From: Iris pallida | Taxonomy: Eukaryota; Streptophyta; Magnoliopsida; Asparagales; Iridaceae | NCBI GenBank assembly: GCA_029216955.1 | Contig: JANAVB010006999.1 | Location: 833,853-897,852 of the forward strand | Length of the DNA stretch: 64,000 nucleotides | Direction of reading: 5' to 3' | Shown: in pieces, positions 21,936-36,122 of the stretch | How the letters are laid out: each line of letters opens with the position of its first letter | Position numbering within the stretch: position 1 is the first letter of the stretch | Position numbers and translations under genes: made by a program | Notes under the pieces: model-generated | What the model saw: the letters and a program-made list of their open reading frames with translations, nothing else | What the model was told of the DNA's origin: nothing | Databases searched by the model: none

Positions 21936-24397
21936 GTAGAGATGTTATTCGCACATCCAAATTGTATTTTCAAATCTTTCTTTTACGTGACATTTGACAT
22001 GACAGTTAATGTAACATCTAAGATTACAAATTTAAAATTAAAATTAATATTAACGTTAACATTAAAATTCTACGCTTAGAGGATTGGTTCATATATCTTT
22101 ACGTCATAATTTTTTCAATTACGTAAGGAAGATACAATAGTATAGTATCCAAAACCTAGGTATCACTCGTACTAATACATGATCGGTAAAACTCACCAAA
22201 GCTAATCCCAAATTCTTTGTATAACTCTTGCTTTCTCATTTCTCAATAACCCAAAGCCAAAATCCCAATTTTTCACCATTTGTCAAGAACATCTCACATA
22301 TAATGACCAAATACCCAATTTCTCATTATTATTGAGGTTAATGAGTCCACATAGATGTTAATGTCTGGTTTGGAACTGGACATTTGCTAAAAGTGACATT
22401 ATAAACTTTAATACATATAGCATGATCTACTTTCATGTGTATTTTTCTTTTACTTTACCAAGGTGTGCTCTTTTAATTCTCTTCTATATATCAAATTTTA
22501 CAAATGTATAATACAAATTTACATGTTAAAGCTTGATCATATAATTCCAAATTGTTGGTAACTTGGTTTACAGAGATGACTGGAGAAAGACCTTCAAGTA
22601 GATCCAGGAAAAGAATATTTGCAAGCTCAAGGCGTAGAAGACTGCTTTGCATTCCTGAAATAAATAGTGTGGGCATTTATCAGAATCCAAATTGAATTAT
22701 GGAACAATAACATATTATCCATAAGAACAAATAAAGCATGTTAAAAGAAATTATTCTTTCAAGTGTTTTGGCATCAGCCGCATTATGGAACTCCAGATAG
22801 GGAATACAACATCAAGCAATAAAAGGAGGGGCATGAAACCCAAAATTTGCACCAAGACATCAACTTCAAAATGTGAAATCATTACAAACATAGGTGCAAG
22901 GTGAATATCTTCTTGTTATGCCATCCAAAGGCTGTCCGTCTTCAGAATGTCACACTACATTTAACTTTGGGCTAAACCAGCCTGCAGAGAAGAAACAAAT
23001 CCGATTTAGCCATAACTTCCTGCAGCAGTCGAAAGAGAGAGTTTCTTCACTACCACCAGACTAGCACGAGTACCCAACCATGCATACAACGCGAGAACCA
23101 TATGGTTGGTCATTCATACGGATTTAAATTGGGTGAGGCCAATTCCAGGAATAAACAAGAACATTTGCTCTGTCCACAAGGACTCAGTTCCTAGTTAATA
23201 TGTGATATATTTTTGATGGTTTCCATCCTTAAACTGCCAGACATGACGGATTTAGATCATCAGATTTTCGTTAAGCGAACAAAACATCAAAATTTCCAAT
23301 AAATATCAATATCAAAGAAAAAGCAAGTTACCAGGGAATGTTAATTTCAGCAGAAAATTTGTAAAAATCTGCATAAAATCAAAACTTACGAGATTTACAA
23401 CAGCATAATTTGGGCAAAAACAATAGATTATATTATATCAATATATTATAAGAAAATATGATCCGGCAAAGTAGAATTTCAGCAAAATTTTGCAAACAAC
23501 TGCAAACAAAACAAGATCCAAACTTTCCATACAATCAAGACAAAAAAAAATCATGGTCCGGGCAAGTTACTTTGAGCAGGAAATTTGTAAAATAACCCAA
23601 AAACTTAATAAACAAATTATGAGATGTTTCAGGCTGCCCACATATCAATAAATATGCAAAATTTACAATACGTATGAATTATATCAACAGATTATGGTAC
23701 GGGCAAGTGAATTTGAGCAGGAAAATAAAATATGAAAGAGAATTATATTATACCTGGAGATTGAGGAATGTGGCTATGGCTATGGAAGGAGGATTTTAAT
23801 GGAAATAGGGAGAGAGTGTGTAGAAGGAGTAAATATCACACTAACAAGAGTTGAACCCCATAGAAGACACTGAATTGCACTCTTGCTAATGGAGCTGATA
23901 GTCTACTAACATCGACGATTTCTTTTTCTTCTATTCAAGAGAAGTTGCAATCCTTTGGATATAAATCTGATAAGGATCGTATAGATACCACATTATTCTC
24001 ATATGACAAGCTTATCAGTACAAAAATTTCTTCATAAAGTTGAAAAATCAAACTAGAATATCAAAAATGAGAAATTTGGAAAACTATATTATATGCAACA
24101 CTAATATTGAGCGTTATGTCATGGGTGACGAATAGCATTTTTTTTAGCGTTAAGAGTTTTTTGGGTATATATATCATCACATATATAGAGTAGTGGCAAA
24201 CTTGTAAGTATTATGTTTCGGTCGGGATTGGTTTTTAAAGTCCAAACCCCAAAATTGAACCGAACAAATAATTTTTGAATACAAAACCCAAAATCCAAAT
24301 TGCATTTTAGAAAACCGAACCGATGAATTATTCGGTTCGACTTGATTCGATTCTATTTTTGGTTTGAACTAAGCAATACTCAATCCTAAGGCAATGC
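21936..24397 (-). other. Degenerate DNA with possible spliced exon remnants
   Basis: No clear gene was recognised. On the minus strand, intron-like borders occur at 23754 (CTCCAG then GTATAA), 22981 (CTCTGCAG acceptor), 22653 (TATTTCAG acceptor) and 22572 (donor GTAAAC). The 82-bp piece 22572-22653 is open in one frame with LRLELANILFLDLL. The pieces between lack coding character. This could be a non-coding transcript or a decayed gene copy. Around 24200-24350, AACCGAACCG/TTCGGTTCG pairs suggest an old hAT-like MITE. Confidence 0.3.
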
Positions 24398-24730
24398 ATG
24401 TCCAGCAGCAGGTGTTACATCACGATAACCATGCTTCTCCAAAAACTAGCCCTGGCGACCATTAGTTCCCACAATAGGAATAACACAGTCGAGCACGGCT
24501 GTCGCGTTCTCATCCCTGGATACTGCGATCCCAAGAAAATAAAGGAGGACGACCGTGAGAACACTCCGACTTTCAGGAAAAGAATAAAAAGTGTCTTGTC
24601 TAGACTGAAAGTGACCATCACGGAACTGGCAACGTCGGCACACGATAAACCATCGACAGAACGGTCGCTAAAGAAGGAGTTATTCTTTAAGGAGAACCAG
24701 AAAGCAAACGCCCTCAAAAGTAGACAGTAG
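24398..24730 (+). CDS. Unrecognised 110-residue ORF
   Basis: The frame is basic and lysine-rich, with a helix-like middle (RKRIKSVLSRLKVTITEL) and a charged end (KKELFFKENQKANALK). The opposite strand is also open over most of the same stretch, so the frame may be chance or a degenerate retroelement piece. It ends about 170 bp before the LTR terminus at 24898. No family was recognised. Confidence 0.25.
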   Translation: MSSSRCYITITMLLQKLALATISSHNRNNTVEHGCRVLIPGYCDPKKIKEDDRENTPTFRKRIKSVLSRLKVTITELATSAHDKPSTERSLKKELFFKENQKANALKSRQ

Positions 24731-24897
24731 CTAAGCCAAGAGAAGGACGACAACAAGGCCCACGCGTTGTTGGCAAGTAACAACAAGATCATAGGAGATC
24801 AGCTGAGACATTCCATTGTTCAAGAAGGCAGTTGAAGAGCTAGAGCACTAGAATTCTACAAATCTTTTCCAGGTGTGGCTCTATTGAAGGTGTGAAA

Positions 24898-25130
24898 TGT
24901 CACGCCCCAATTTCGAAAAATCGATAGTCGTCCCCGGGCGTGATGTCGTACGAGCCTATGTTGCGCTCGCATAAGGCGCTTTCATAAGGTTATCCTAAAC
25001 ACAACATCTAAGAGAGTACGTAGAGTAAATCGAACACATTTTTATAGAAGAAACTTCTTTCATTGATAATACTGAATTTACATTTACATTTACATTGACA
25101 CAGATACGAAAGAGAGTCGTTATTGTAGAA
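24898..25130 (-). repeat. Gypsy-type LTR terminus, minus orientation
   Basis: Read on the minus strand it ends GGGGCGTGACA. About 90 bp next to the end match, inverted, the LTR terminus at 42840-42929 (shared CGTGATGTCGTA and GCTCG blocks). A polyadenylation-like TATCAATGAAAG precedes it on the minus strand, in the same position as CAATAAAATG in the other copy. The far boundary is not clear. Confidence 0.55.
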
Positions 25131-26592
25131 GCTTAAAAAAAGCAAGATAGTGCATAGTGCCATTCACAGATGGCGCAGGAACTCATTCATCAGATGGCGC
25201 TCAGTGCCCAATGGCGCCCATCGTCAATTCACGCCATAATCAGATTGCGCGTATTGCCACGTAGCAGTCTTTATCGAAAAGCTGGGTTGTTAGTCATAAT
25301 GACTGACAACATGATACTCGATGAAAATCCCTTCGAATTTCGAGCGCGCAACGCTCGAAAAGATTTTGTCAGACTCGTCATAATGACGGCTATTTGTTTC
25401 TCCGTGCCATTCATCACTGGCGCAAACTGATTAAGCTCTTCACAGTTGACGCCAATCAACAGTTGGCGCCAATCAATGGAACATGTCACTCATGTACTGG
25501 CGCCAATTAGTTAATCATCATCCAGAAGCAGTTAGATAACGTGGCATGTATGCCACTAATCTCGAAGAACGCACACGCAACATTGCCCACAACCAAGCGC
25601 ACTTCTCTCACAGAATGTCACGCGTCTTATGCAATTAAGCCAACTGTTCGCACGACTAGGTGATTGATGGAACTGGGGATTCCCATGACCCTTCCTTTGG
25701 TGTGCGTATTGATCGATAGAAAGTTAAACAGATCTAATACGTGTTCTAACCCTTCATAGGCGGAAACTAGGGTTCACGAATTATACCTGCGGCGGAAAGG
25801 AGACAAGTAATTCCTGGCAATCTCGAGCGGACGACCCCAAGATCTTCTGTACGTATTCCTTCCTCGAGTTGGACGTCGTGTGGGTAACGATCTCCCAACC
25901 TTTTCTTCTCCTTGGCATCCCTCTCTTTCTCTCCTTACGTGAATCACGAATTTAGAGAAAGTTTCAGATTTTTGATCGGTAATATGGCGGCCAGATAATA
26001 GAGGATATATATATGCTACGGCAGGGACCATGAGAAAAAATTAGGGTTAGGCCTCCTAACAGATCTGGATATCCCATGTTCAGCCCGAACACACAATCCA
26101 GGTCCATTAACAATAGCTCGGTCCACTAATGAGCTATTGTTGCACTACCTCCCTAATCCCAAATTATGTTTGTGGGCTCCTTTTATTATATGCTCGTTTG
26201 GCTCCCCATGTTAAGATATTGTATGTCCGTCGATCAAATTAAGTTACTGACAACTATATTGATTCGACATCTTTATCCTTAAGTAGTACCACTCAACTTT
26301 ATTTGCCATGTCGGATATAATCCACCTGCAGGGTTTACATGACAATATCCTTATGAGCTCCTTAAGGGGACATCATCAACCCGATGTATCGGGACATGGA
26401 TTCTATTTATAATCAACAATCCATCATACATACAATGTTATTACCCAATTCATAGAGGTTGTTGATCCATAATGAATCTCACTCTTTTATGAGTTAAAAT
26501 AATGCACACTGCATATACATGTCCGTTATTATATCCGGGTTAAGAGCACAAGCATCCATAATAACAGAGGTGTTTGTTCTCTTATGTAGTCG

Positions 26593-29500
26593 TGTCACGA
26601 CCCGCACCCGGATATACGGGTACGAATACGTGGGCCACGCCCAGCCTACGCCGCGGTATCGGCGGTAGAACGCTGTCAAGTATACTATACTAACTACAAC
26701 ATCTAAGAATCCATAACTAGAAATGTACTCATGTCACATCACGAAAACTAAGGAAGATAAGACAAAAAATAATAACAATATCACTAGAACAACTAGAATC
26801 TACTATGATCATAAGACAGGAAAATAAAGAAGGAACAACAGGACTAACTAAGGATAACTACCAGGCAACTCATAGAGAAGAATAGTGGGAACCACCTCAG
26901 TTAGCATCAACATCTGTAATATTTCATAACGTATCCAGTCAGGAGCGGAACGAGTACATTTATCTCATAACAGATCTCAAGATAGAATAAAAGCTATAAG
27001 ACTGTAAATAGAGCATATACAATAAAATCATGGAGTGTACATGTATGTATCATGGCATGGTAAGCTGTAGAGCTAGAGTTATAACAAGAAAGTAGAACTG
27101 AATCATGGCATGTACACAAATCAAGGTAAGCTATATATCCAATGTGTGTGAGTAGCAGTTTCAACTTGTGATCGGCTTGGGTAACTGTCAAGAATCGGCC
27201 TGACAAGTCATAAGTGCGGTATATGACTCACACTGTTCAAGAATACAAGGGGATATGATCACAGGCATACGCTACTACTCCCCCTACCCCAACTGGTAGA
27301 ATGGATCCAAACAGGACACGTCACTGCACGGGATTCTAATGAGAAGGTCGCGAACCTGCTCTAGAATCAGTGACCACATATTGAACAAGAGCTACAAGGG
27401 TGCTTGCACAATATATCCCAACCTAAGAAGGAGAAACATCTCTCGTCGGGATCCAAGAATACCAATCCGTGAGAACCATGTGTCAGGAATAAGCATATCA
27501 ACACTAAGTACATGAATCATAACAGTTATCATAAATTGGGAATAAGTTATCAGAGAATGTACTCGCCTGGGGTCCTGCTGTCAATATGAATCAGGGTTCA
27601 GAGTAAAGCCACAGACCTAAAGTTGAAATAATGCAAAAGCTGATCAGGGTCAAAAGATATACTAACATCTAGGTCAAACTAAGACAAACTGGGTCAAAGT
27701 TGACGTACAGTTGACTTTGGTCAACTGGTCAACTCTGGTCAATACTAGGTCAACTCTAGGTCAAACTTGACTAACGTTGACTAACAGTTGACTTTGGGTC
27801 AACTGGTCAACTTCGGTCCAGTTCTAGTAAATTTTAGGCTACGGTTGACTTCCGGTTGACTTTGGTCAAAATAGTCAACTGTGGTCAACCAGGGTCAAAA
27901 CTAGTCTAACCTAGGTCAAATGTTGACTCTACTTCGACGTCTAGTCAAAATAGTCAACCATGGTCAAGCTAGTCTCTATAAACATCTACAAGGTCAACTT
28001 ATGAATTCTAATGATTTAGAAATCACTGAAATCGACGGGTCTCTAAAACAACCCAAAGGAAAAAATATTATAATAATAGGATGACACAAAAAGAGAAGAA
28101 ATCTACAAATGTTGTCGGATGATAAAACTAACATCACCGACGTGTCCAGAATGGTCAAATCAGCTAGGATAGCCTGTCCAAAAGTCCAATTTGGATACAG
28201 GGGCAAAACGATAATTTCGGACCAAAATGATGTCCGCCGTTGGACACACTTTGCACCGAAAAAATGTGCCAAAATAAAAGTGAACAAAACCTAACAAATT
28301 ATATGTCCACGAATCCAGAATGACGATACGAACCCAACGGTATATCCAGAATTGGATTCCGTTGACCCGATCTCAAATTGGTCCGTTGACCCGGACATTG
28401 GAAACCGATTTGCACGGAAAAGCGTGTCGGAGCCAATGTCCTCAAAACTCAGCAAATTATATGTCAACGAGTCCAGAATGACGATACGAACTCAACGGTA
28501 TATCCGAAATTGGATTCCGATGAGCCGGCGTCAAAAAGTCCCGTTGACTCAGAAAGTGGGACCCGCTTTGCACCGAAATGCGTGCCAGGGCCCACGTTCT
28601 CCAAATCAGGCAAATTTTATATGAAAACATGCCAGAACGACGCCACGAGTCTACTGGTGGTGTCAGAATTTGAATCCGGGGTCCCGGGTTCAAAAATGGA
28701 ATTTTACAAGTACAACACTAAGAATTCGAACGACCAACTTTGGCGTCAAATTCGACCGACCTAACAAGCTCAAACTGAAATGAAATCTAAAGGGGGCAGG
28801 AAGAGGGTTATACCAGCTGTGCACCGGAACTGGTGGCGCGCAAAACGGAGCTGCGACGACGAAGATACGAACCCGCGAAGTTGGCGTCGCAAAACTGTCC
28901 AAAAATAGTTCAATTTAAAACGTCAACTTGGTGGCCGGTTTTGATGTATCAAACGACGAAATTAACGGGTGCAATTTGAGAGGGATGAAGGGGTATATAC
29001 CGAGATTGAGACGGAGCGAAGAAATCGCCGATCCAACGGTCGGATCGTCCAGAAAATCGACGCGAAGTCGCTATCCCGGAGCGAGCTTTCAGCCTTGATC
29101 CCGCGCGCGTCACGCCGGGATTCCGTGCAAAACGCACGAATAGGGTGTTTCTCGCGCCGGGGAAGAGGGGACGCGCCACGGGGGCCTGCCCGGGGGTGCG
29201 CCCGGCCAAGGGGGTGCCAACCCCGGCGGTGGCGCGCGGTGGCGCGCGGCGGCGGCGCGGCGACTGCAGCGGCTGCTGCTCCTGCACGCTGCTACTGCCG
29301 CTGTTCTTGCCGCGGCTGCTGCCAGCTGCGGTGGCGTGCGGCGCAGCGGGGGGGAGGCTCGCCGGCCACGTGATGGCGCACGGCAGCGGTCGACGTCGGC
29401 CAAGGCGGCGGTGGCGGAGTGGTGTTGATGATGGTGTTGAAGTAGTTGATGGTAAAGGTGATGAAGAAGAGGAGGAGGAGAAGGAGGTGCTCGGGGAGCT

Positions 29501-29939
29501 GGGCTCGGCCAGGGGATGGCGCACGGCTGGGGAGGAGGAGGAGGAGAATGGTGAAGGTGGTGGCTTGGCCATGGAGGAAGGAGGAGATGGTGTGGTGTGT
29601 TTGTGTGTAACAAGGAGGGAGAGAGAGAGATTTAAATGTGTGTGTGTGTGAGTGAGTAAATAATGAGAGGGGGAGAAAAGGGTGTCGGCACACATGGGGG
29701 GTGTGTTCCTGATGGGAGAGGGGAGGAAATAGGGGGTGAGGTGATGGTGTGTTGACTAAAGAGAGAGAGAGAAGAGTAATATATGATAGAAAGAGTGAGA
29801 GGAGTAGATATTTAGAGAGAGAGGGAGAGAAAGTAGAGAGAGAAAGAGAGAGGGGGTGGGCTGGTCGGCTGCTAGGGGGGTTTTGTGAATATAAGAGTTG
29901 TTTTTTAGGAAGAGAGAGAAAGTTAGATATTTTAATATG

Positions 29940-29991
<52 letters not shown>

Positions 29992-30842
29992 ATATATATA
30001 TACAAGAGAGAGAATTAGATATTTCTATGTAAAGAAATATTTTTGAGTAGAGGGAAAAATGAAAAATATCAGTGGGGTTATGGGCAGCCATGATGGAGGG
30101 TAACCTAGAGCTGGGGTCGGGTTCAGTGGAGTCGGGTCGGGCCAAAATCGGACAGGAGGCAATATTCGAATTAAAAATAGGGATTTATGGTCATGGATAA
30201 ATAAGTAGCATGTGGGGGCTCAAATAAATAGGACACAAGTGGCAGGCGGGTAGTAGGCTTCGTGTGGGCCATGTCCCTATTTGGGGTCGACTAGATTGGG
30301 TCGATGTCGGACCCGGAAATTAAATTGGAATTTAAATCAGGTTTTACGGCAGATAATTAATTGGCCTAAATTGAACCGAAAGTTGTGCGAAGGAAATGGA
30401 GCACAAAATGGAGTGTCTGAGTGGGACACGAAGGTCAGGGGTGAAGAGCGTCTCGAGTAGATCAGGCATGACAAGTTGGTTTCGAGGGAATGACTAGTCT
30501 GGTGCTCCTAAATTAAAAGCCACGGTAACGTGCTTATGGGGATCAAGAAAAAGAGTGGGAAATCAATTAATAATTTAAATGGTCTAATTTGATCCGAACT
30601 TGCGCGAAGCAAAAAGAGTACAAGGGAACAAGTTCGAGTGGGACAGGATATATCAAAATGAAGATAATCTCGCCTACTACAAACTCCAAGAAGGAAGTTT
30701 TCAGAGACTGGCATCCCTGATGCTCTAGAATTCCAAGTCACGGTAAAGAGCATTAATCAAATAATAATCAAATAATAATATCTGTTTAAAATAATTGATT
30801 TATAAAATTGAAAAAAATAAGCCCAAAATTCAGGGGCTTACA
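26593..30842 (-). repeat. LARD-like 3' LTR (minus orientation)
   Basis: It starts TGTCACGACCCGCACC and ends GGGGCTTACA on the plus strand; 4,250 bp. Notable parts are the terminal hairpin motif (26593-26680), a cluster of W-box words (27647-27995), a GC-rich low-complexity block (28800-29700), GA-rich DNA (29755-29930) and a TA/TG microsatellite (29939-30003). By eye, about 45 substitutions separate it from 32683-36960, roughly 1 percent. Confidence 0.93.
28949..29695 (-). other. 248-codon open frame inside the LARD LTR (paired copy at 35039-35785)
   Basis: The frame is rich in Ser, Pro, Arg and Ala, reflecting GC-rich and CT-rich low-complexity DNA. The same-length frame is open in both LTRs, but the LTRs are only about 1 percent different, so this says little about selection. 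It begins in the CT-rich leader that would follow an LTR promoter on the minus strand. No domain was recognised. Probably not a gene. Confidence 0.2.
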
Positions 30843-32682
30843 ATCCTACCCACCTTATAAAAATTTCGTCCTCGAAATTAAAGGTTGGTAGTGGGGTTAA
30901 AACATGATAGAAGATTTAGGCAACAATTTAGGCACGATCCAAAAATGACGAGTTTGCACGATCAAGATAATCGATTTACAAAATTGTTTAGGCACGATGA
31001 GGGATTTGGCACGAGAGAATCATGATGTGAACAAAATTATATGTGCATGATTTCAGAAATAAGCCAAGTCATTGGGGCACGATTTAGATATGACAACGAA
31101 ATCAAAACTTGAGCTTCGTCCAGTTACAATCGAGTCAAACCTTGATTAACAGGATTTCAGCTCGATGAAATTAGATTTATGGTTAAGATTATCAAGATCA
31201 TGAAAATCAAAGTCGGATAGTCATAATCTAAAACAAGGCTAAGAGAAGCAAATGGAAAGAAAAAATTTGAGAATAGCACGATTGAGAGATAGATTTGATA
31301 GAAATCGGATTATAGGTCACATAAGTACGATCTAGATCCAAGTTCAGTTATGAAAGACGATAAAATCATGAATTCAAAATCAAAGTCCTAAAAGCACTAT
31401 TAGGAAGGAACCCAAGTCACAAAGGAATTTGAAGTCATCTAGAGTCTAGTCAGCAACCAAGACTCTTTGGCACGATAAACAAGACGACCAAAATTGATTG
31501 GTCATGGACATATGGGAATTAAAATCTTAACAATATCAAAATTTAAGAAACAATTTAGATATGAAATTTTCAAAATCTTTAGAGTTTTCAAGTGTAGATA
31601 ACAGATGTAGATACGAGATAGGTGATTTGTATAATCAAGAAATAGCTAAACAAGGCAAAGGAAATGACGGTAAGATGAGAAAATCATCATGCGATGGGAG
31701 AGAAAATAATGATAAACAAGAAATAATGGTAGGAATTATCTTGCTTAATTGGTAAAGAAGTGAATCAATTTAAGATATGACCTGATAAACATACACGTCT
31801 ATCCCAAATCATGTTGCCAGAATTCTCGCCACGCCAGTAAGCATAGCGGTAATAAACAATAAAGTCCATAACTATGGTATACACCCTATAATTATGTCAT
31901 CTAGATTCCTTACCACGCCACCCGGTATGGCTGCAAGAGAACCTAAATGACATAACTAGGATAGTATATCCAAAATCAGGCTCCATGTCCATGTCTCGCT
32001 AGCTAATATGACTGCAATGAATTCTAAACTCCATAAATAAAGTAGACACTTACCGTTCTCATCGTCCTTGTCCAAAATATGTTTATCAGGATATCTTAAC
32101 TCAATTCTTAAAAGAATTATCCAAAACAAAATTAAAGGTCAACAACGAATATTAAGATTTAAAATTTCAACAAGTCAAGGGTAAGTTAATAGAAACAACG
32201 GAAACAACTTCCGAGATAGGGTTCGGAGGAAAATTTCAGGGAAAGTCCCGAGGGTACTACCTAGGTCAAGATAGAAAATTATGGAATATAATCTAAAACA
32301 AACCTCGACCATGATACGAGGTTAGTAAATCATATTCTCTCCCCAACCTAGATGATAAATAAGTCCAACTCATACCTTCCCTCTGGGGTCCACAAACTCA
32401 TCCCAAGAAGGAATAAAGTTTGATAAGGACAGATATTTCAGAAATCCGAACGGACAAGAACAAATGGGAAAATTTTCAAAATGTTCGAAATAAGATTCCC
32501 AGGGGTCATCCCTGGAATCTACCAAGAGTTCCTAATATGTGACTGAGTACCAAAATCCTAAAATATTCCATTACTCAACCTTAATCCTAGGGCAGGCTCG
32601 CAGTAGTACAGATAGGCTCAAGTACTACCACGACTTCGCATTAATTGCAAAGACTGACCTGCATGGGCCACCACTAAAAACG
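30843..32682 (-). other. Internal region of the LARD-like element, non-coding
   Basis: No retroelement protein domain was seen. The minus strand carries TTTCGAGGACGAAATTT (30861-30879) and a purine-rich tract before the LTR. GCACGAT words recur in 30930-31480, and CCACGCCA..ATAGCGGTAAT-like phrases recur in 31800-32010, so parts may be degenerate tandem repeats. Confidence 0.7.
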
Positions 32683-35600
32683 TGTCACGACCCGCACCCG
32701 GATATACGGGTACGAATACGTGGGCCACGCCCAGCCTACGCCGCGGTATCGGCGGTAGAACGCTGTCAAGTATACTATACTAACTACAACATCTAAGAAT
32801 CCATAACTAGAAATGTACTCATGTCACATCACGAAAACTAAGGAAGATAAGACAAAAAATAATAACAATATCACTAGAACAACTAGAATCTACTATGATC
32901 ATAAGACAAGAAAATAAAGAAGGAACAACAGGACTAACTAAGGATAACTACCAGGCAACTCATAGAGAAGAATAGTGGGAACCACCTCAGTTAGCATCAA
33001 CATCTGTAATATTTCATAACGTATCCAGTCAGGAGCGGAACGAGTACATTTATCTCATAACAGATCTCAAGATAGAATAAAAGCTATAAGACTGTAAATA
33101 GAGCATATACAATAAAATCATGGAGTGTACATGTATGTATCATGGCATGGTAAGCTGTAGAGCTAGAGTTATAACAAGAAAGTAGAACTGAATCATGGCA
33201 TGTACACAAATCAAGGTAAGCTATATATCCAATGTGTGTGAGTAGCAGTTTCAACTTGTGATCGACTTGGGTAACTGTCAAGAATCGGCCTGGCAAGTCA
33301 TAAGTGCGGTATATGACTCACACTGTTCAAGAATACAAGGGGATATGATCACAGGCATACGCTACTACTCCCCCTACCCCAACTGGTAGAATGGATCCAA
33401 ACAGGACACGTCACTGCACGGGATTCTAATGAGAAGGTCGCGAACCTGCTCTAGAATCAGTGACCACATATTGAGCAAGAGCTACAAGGGTGCTTGCACA
33501 ATATATCCCAACCTAAGAAGGAGAAACATCTCTCGTCGGGATCCAAGAATACCAATCCGTGAGAACCATGTGTCAGGAATAAGCATATCAACACTAAGTA
33601 CATGAATCATAACAGTTATCATAAATTGGGAATAAGTTATCAGAGAATGTACTCGCCTGGGGTCCTGCTGTCAATATGAATCAGGGTTCAGAGTAAAGCC
33701 ACAGACCTAAAGATGAAATAATGCAAGAGCTGATCAGGGTCAAAAGATATACTAACATCTAGGTCAAACTAAGACAAACTGGGTCAAAGTTGACGTACAG
33801 TTGACTTTGGTCAACTGGTCAACTCTGGTCAATACTAGGTCAACTCTAGGTCAAACTTGACTAACGTTGACTAACAGTTGACTTTGGGTCAACTGGTCAA
33901 CTTCGGTCCAGTTCTAGTAAATTTTAGGCTACGGTTGACTTTCGGTTGACTTTGGTCAAAATAGTCAACTGTGGTCAACCAGGGTCAAAACTAGTCTAAC
34001 CTAGGTCAAATGTTGACTCTACTTCGACGTCTAGTCAAAATAGTCAACCATGGTCAAGCTAGTCTCTATAAACATCTACAAGGTCAATTTATGAATTCCA
34101 ATGATTTAGAAATCACTGAAATCGACGGGTCTCTAAAACAACCCAAAGGAAAAAATATTATAATAATAGGATGACACAAAAAGAGAAGAAATCTACAAAT
34201 ATTGTCGGATGATAAAACTAACATCACCGACGTGTCCAGAATGGTCAAATCAGCTAGGATAGCCTGTCCAAAAGTCTAATTTGGACACAGGGACAAAACG
34301 ATAATTTCGGACCAAAATGATGTCCGCCGTTGGACACACTTTGCACCGAAAAAATGTGCCAAAATAAAAGTGCACAAAACCTAACAAATTATATGTCCAC
34401 AAATCCAGAATGACGATACGAACCCAACGGTATATCCAGAATTGGATTCCGTTGACCCGATCTCAAATTGGTCCGTTGACCCGGACATTGGAAACCGATT
34501 TACACGGAAAAGCGTGTCGGAGCCAATGTCCTCAAAACTCAGCAAATTATATGTCAACGAGTCCAGAATGACGATACGAACTCAACGGTATATCCGAAAT
34601 TGGATTCCGATGAGCCGGCGTCAAAAAGTCCCGTTGACTCAGAAAGTGGGACCCGCTTTGCACCAAAATGCGTGCCAGGGCCCACGTTCTCCAAATCAGG
34701 CAAACTTTATATGAAAACATGCCAGAACGACGCCACGAGTCTACTGGTGGTGTCAGAATTTGAATCCGGGGTCCCGGGTTCAAAAATGGAATTTTACAAG
34801 TACAACACTAAGAATTCGAACGACCAACTTTGGCGTCGAATTCGACCGACCTAACAAGCTCAAACTGAAATGAAATCTAAAGGGGACAGGAAGAGGGTTA
34901 TACCAGCTGTGCACCGGAACTAGTGGCGCGCAAAACGGAGCTGCGACGACGAAGATACGAACCCGCGAAGTTGGCGTCGCAAAACTGTCCAAAAATGGTT
35001 CAATTTAAAATGTCAACTTGGTGGCCGGTTTTGATGTATCAAACGACGAAATTAACGGGTGAAATTTGAGAGAGACGAAGGGGTATATACCGAGATTGAG
35101 ACGGAGCGAAGAAATCGCCGATCCAACGGTCGGATCGTCCAGAAAATTGACGCGAAGTCGCTGTCCCGGAGCGAGCTTTCAGCCTTGATCCCGTGCGCGT
35201 CACGCCGGGATTCCGTGCAAAACGCACGAATAGGGTGTTTCTCGCGCCGGGGAAGAGGGGACGCGGAACGGGGGCCTGCCCGGGGGTGCGCCCGGCCAAG
35301 GGGGTGCCAACCCCGGCGGTGGCGCGCGGTGGCGCGCGGCGGCGGCGCGGCGACTGCAGCGGCTGCTGCTCCTGCACGCTGCTACTGCCGCTGTTCTTGT
35401 CGCGGCTGCTGCCAGCTGCGGTGGCGCACGGCGCAGCGGGGGGGAGGCTCGCCGGCCACGTGGTGGCGCACGGCGGTGGTCGGCGTCGGCCAAGGCGGCG
35501 GTGGCGGAGTGGTGTTGATGATGGTGTTGAAGTAGTTGATGGTGAAGGTGATGAAGAAGAGGAGGAGGAGAAGGAGGTGCTCGGGGAGCTGGGCTCGGCC

Positions 35601-36029
35601 AGGGGATGGCGCACGGCTGGGGAGGAGGAGGAGGAGAATGGTGAAGGTGGTGGCTTGGCCATGGAGGAAGGAGGAGATGGTGTGGTGTGTTTGTGTGTAA
35701 CAAGGAGGGAGAGAGAGAGATTTAAATGTGTGTGTGTGTGAGTGAGTAAATAATGAGAGGGGGAGAAAAGGGTGTCGGCACACATGGGGGGTGTGTTCCT
35801 GATGGGAGAGGGGAGGAAATAGGGGGTGAGGTGATGGTGTGTTGACTAAAGAGAGAGAGAGAAGAGTAATATATGATAGAAAGAGTGAGAGGAGTAGATA
35901 TTTAGAGAGAGAGGGAGAGAAAGTAGAGAGAGAAAGAGAGAGGGGGTGGGCTGGTCGGCTGCTAGGGGGGTTTTGTGAATATAAGAGTTGTTTTTTAGGA
36001 AGAGAGAGAAAGTTAGATATTTTAATATG

Positions 36030-36122
<93 letters not shown>

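Noticed and set aside
29110..29651. Several overlapping 130-170-residue frames on both strands of the LARD LTR
   Set aside because: All cover GC-rich low-complexity DNA, are open on both strands and show no domain; treated as non-coding LTR sequence.
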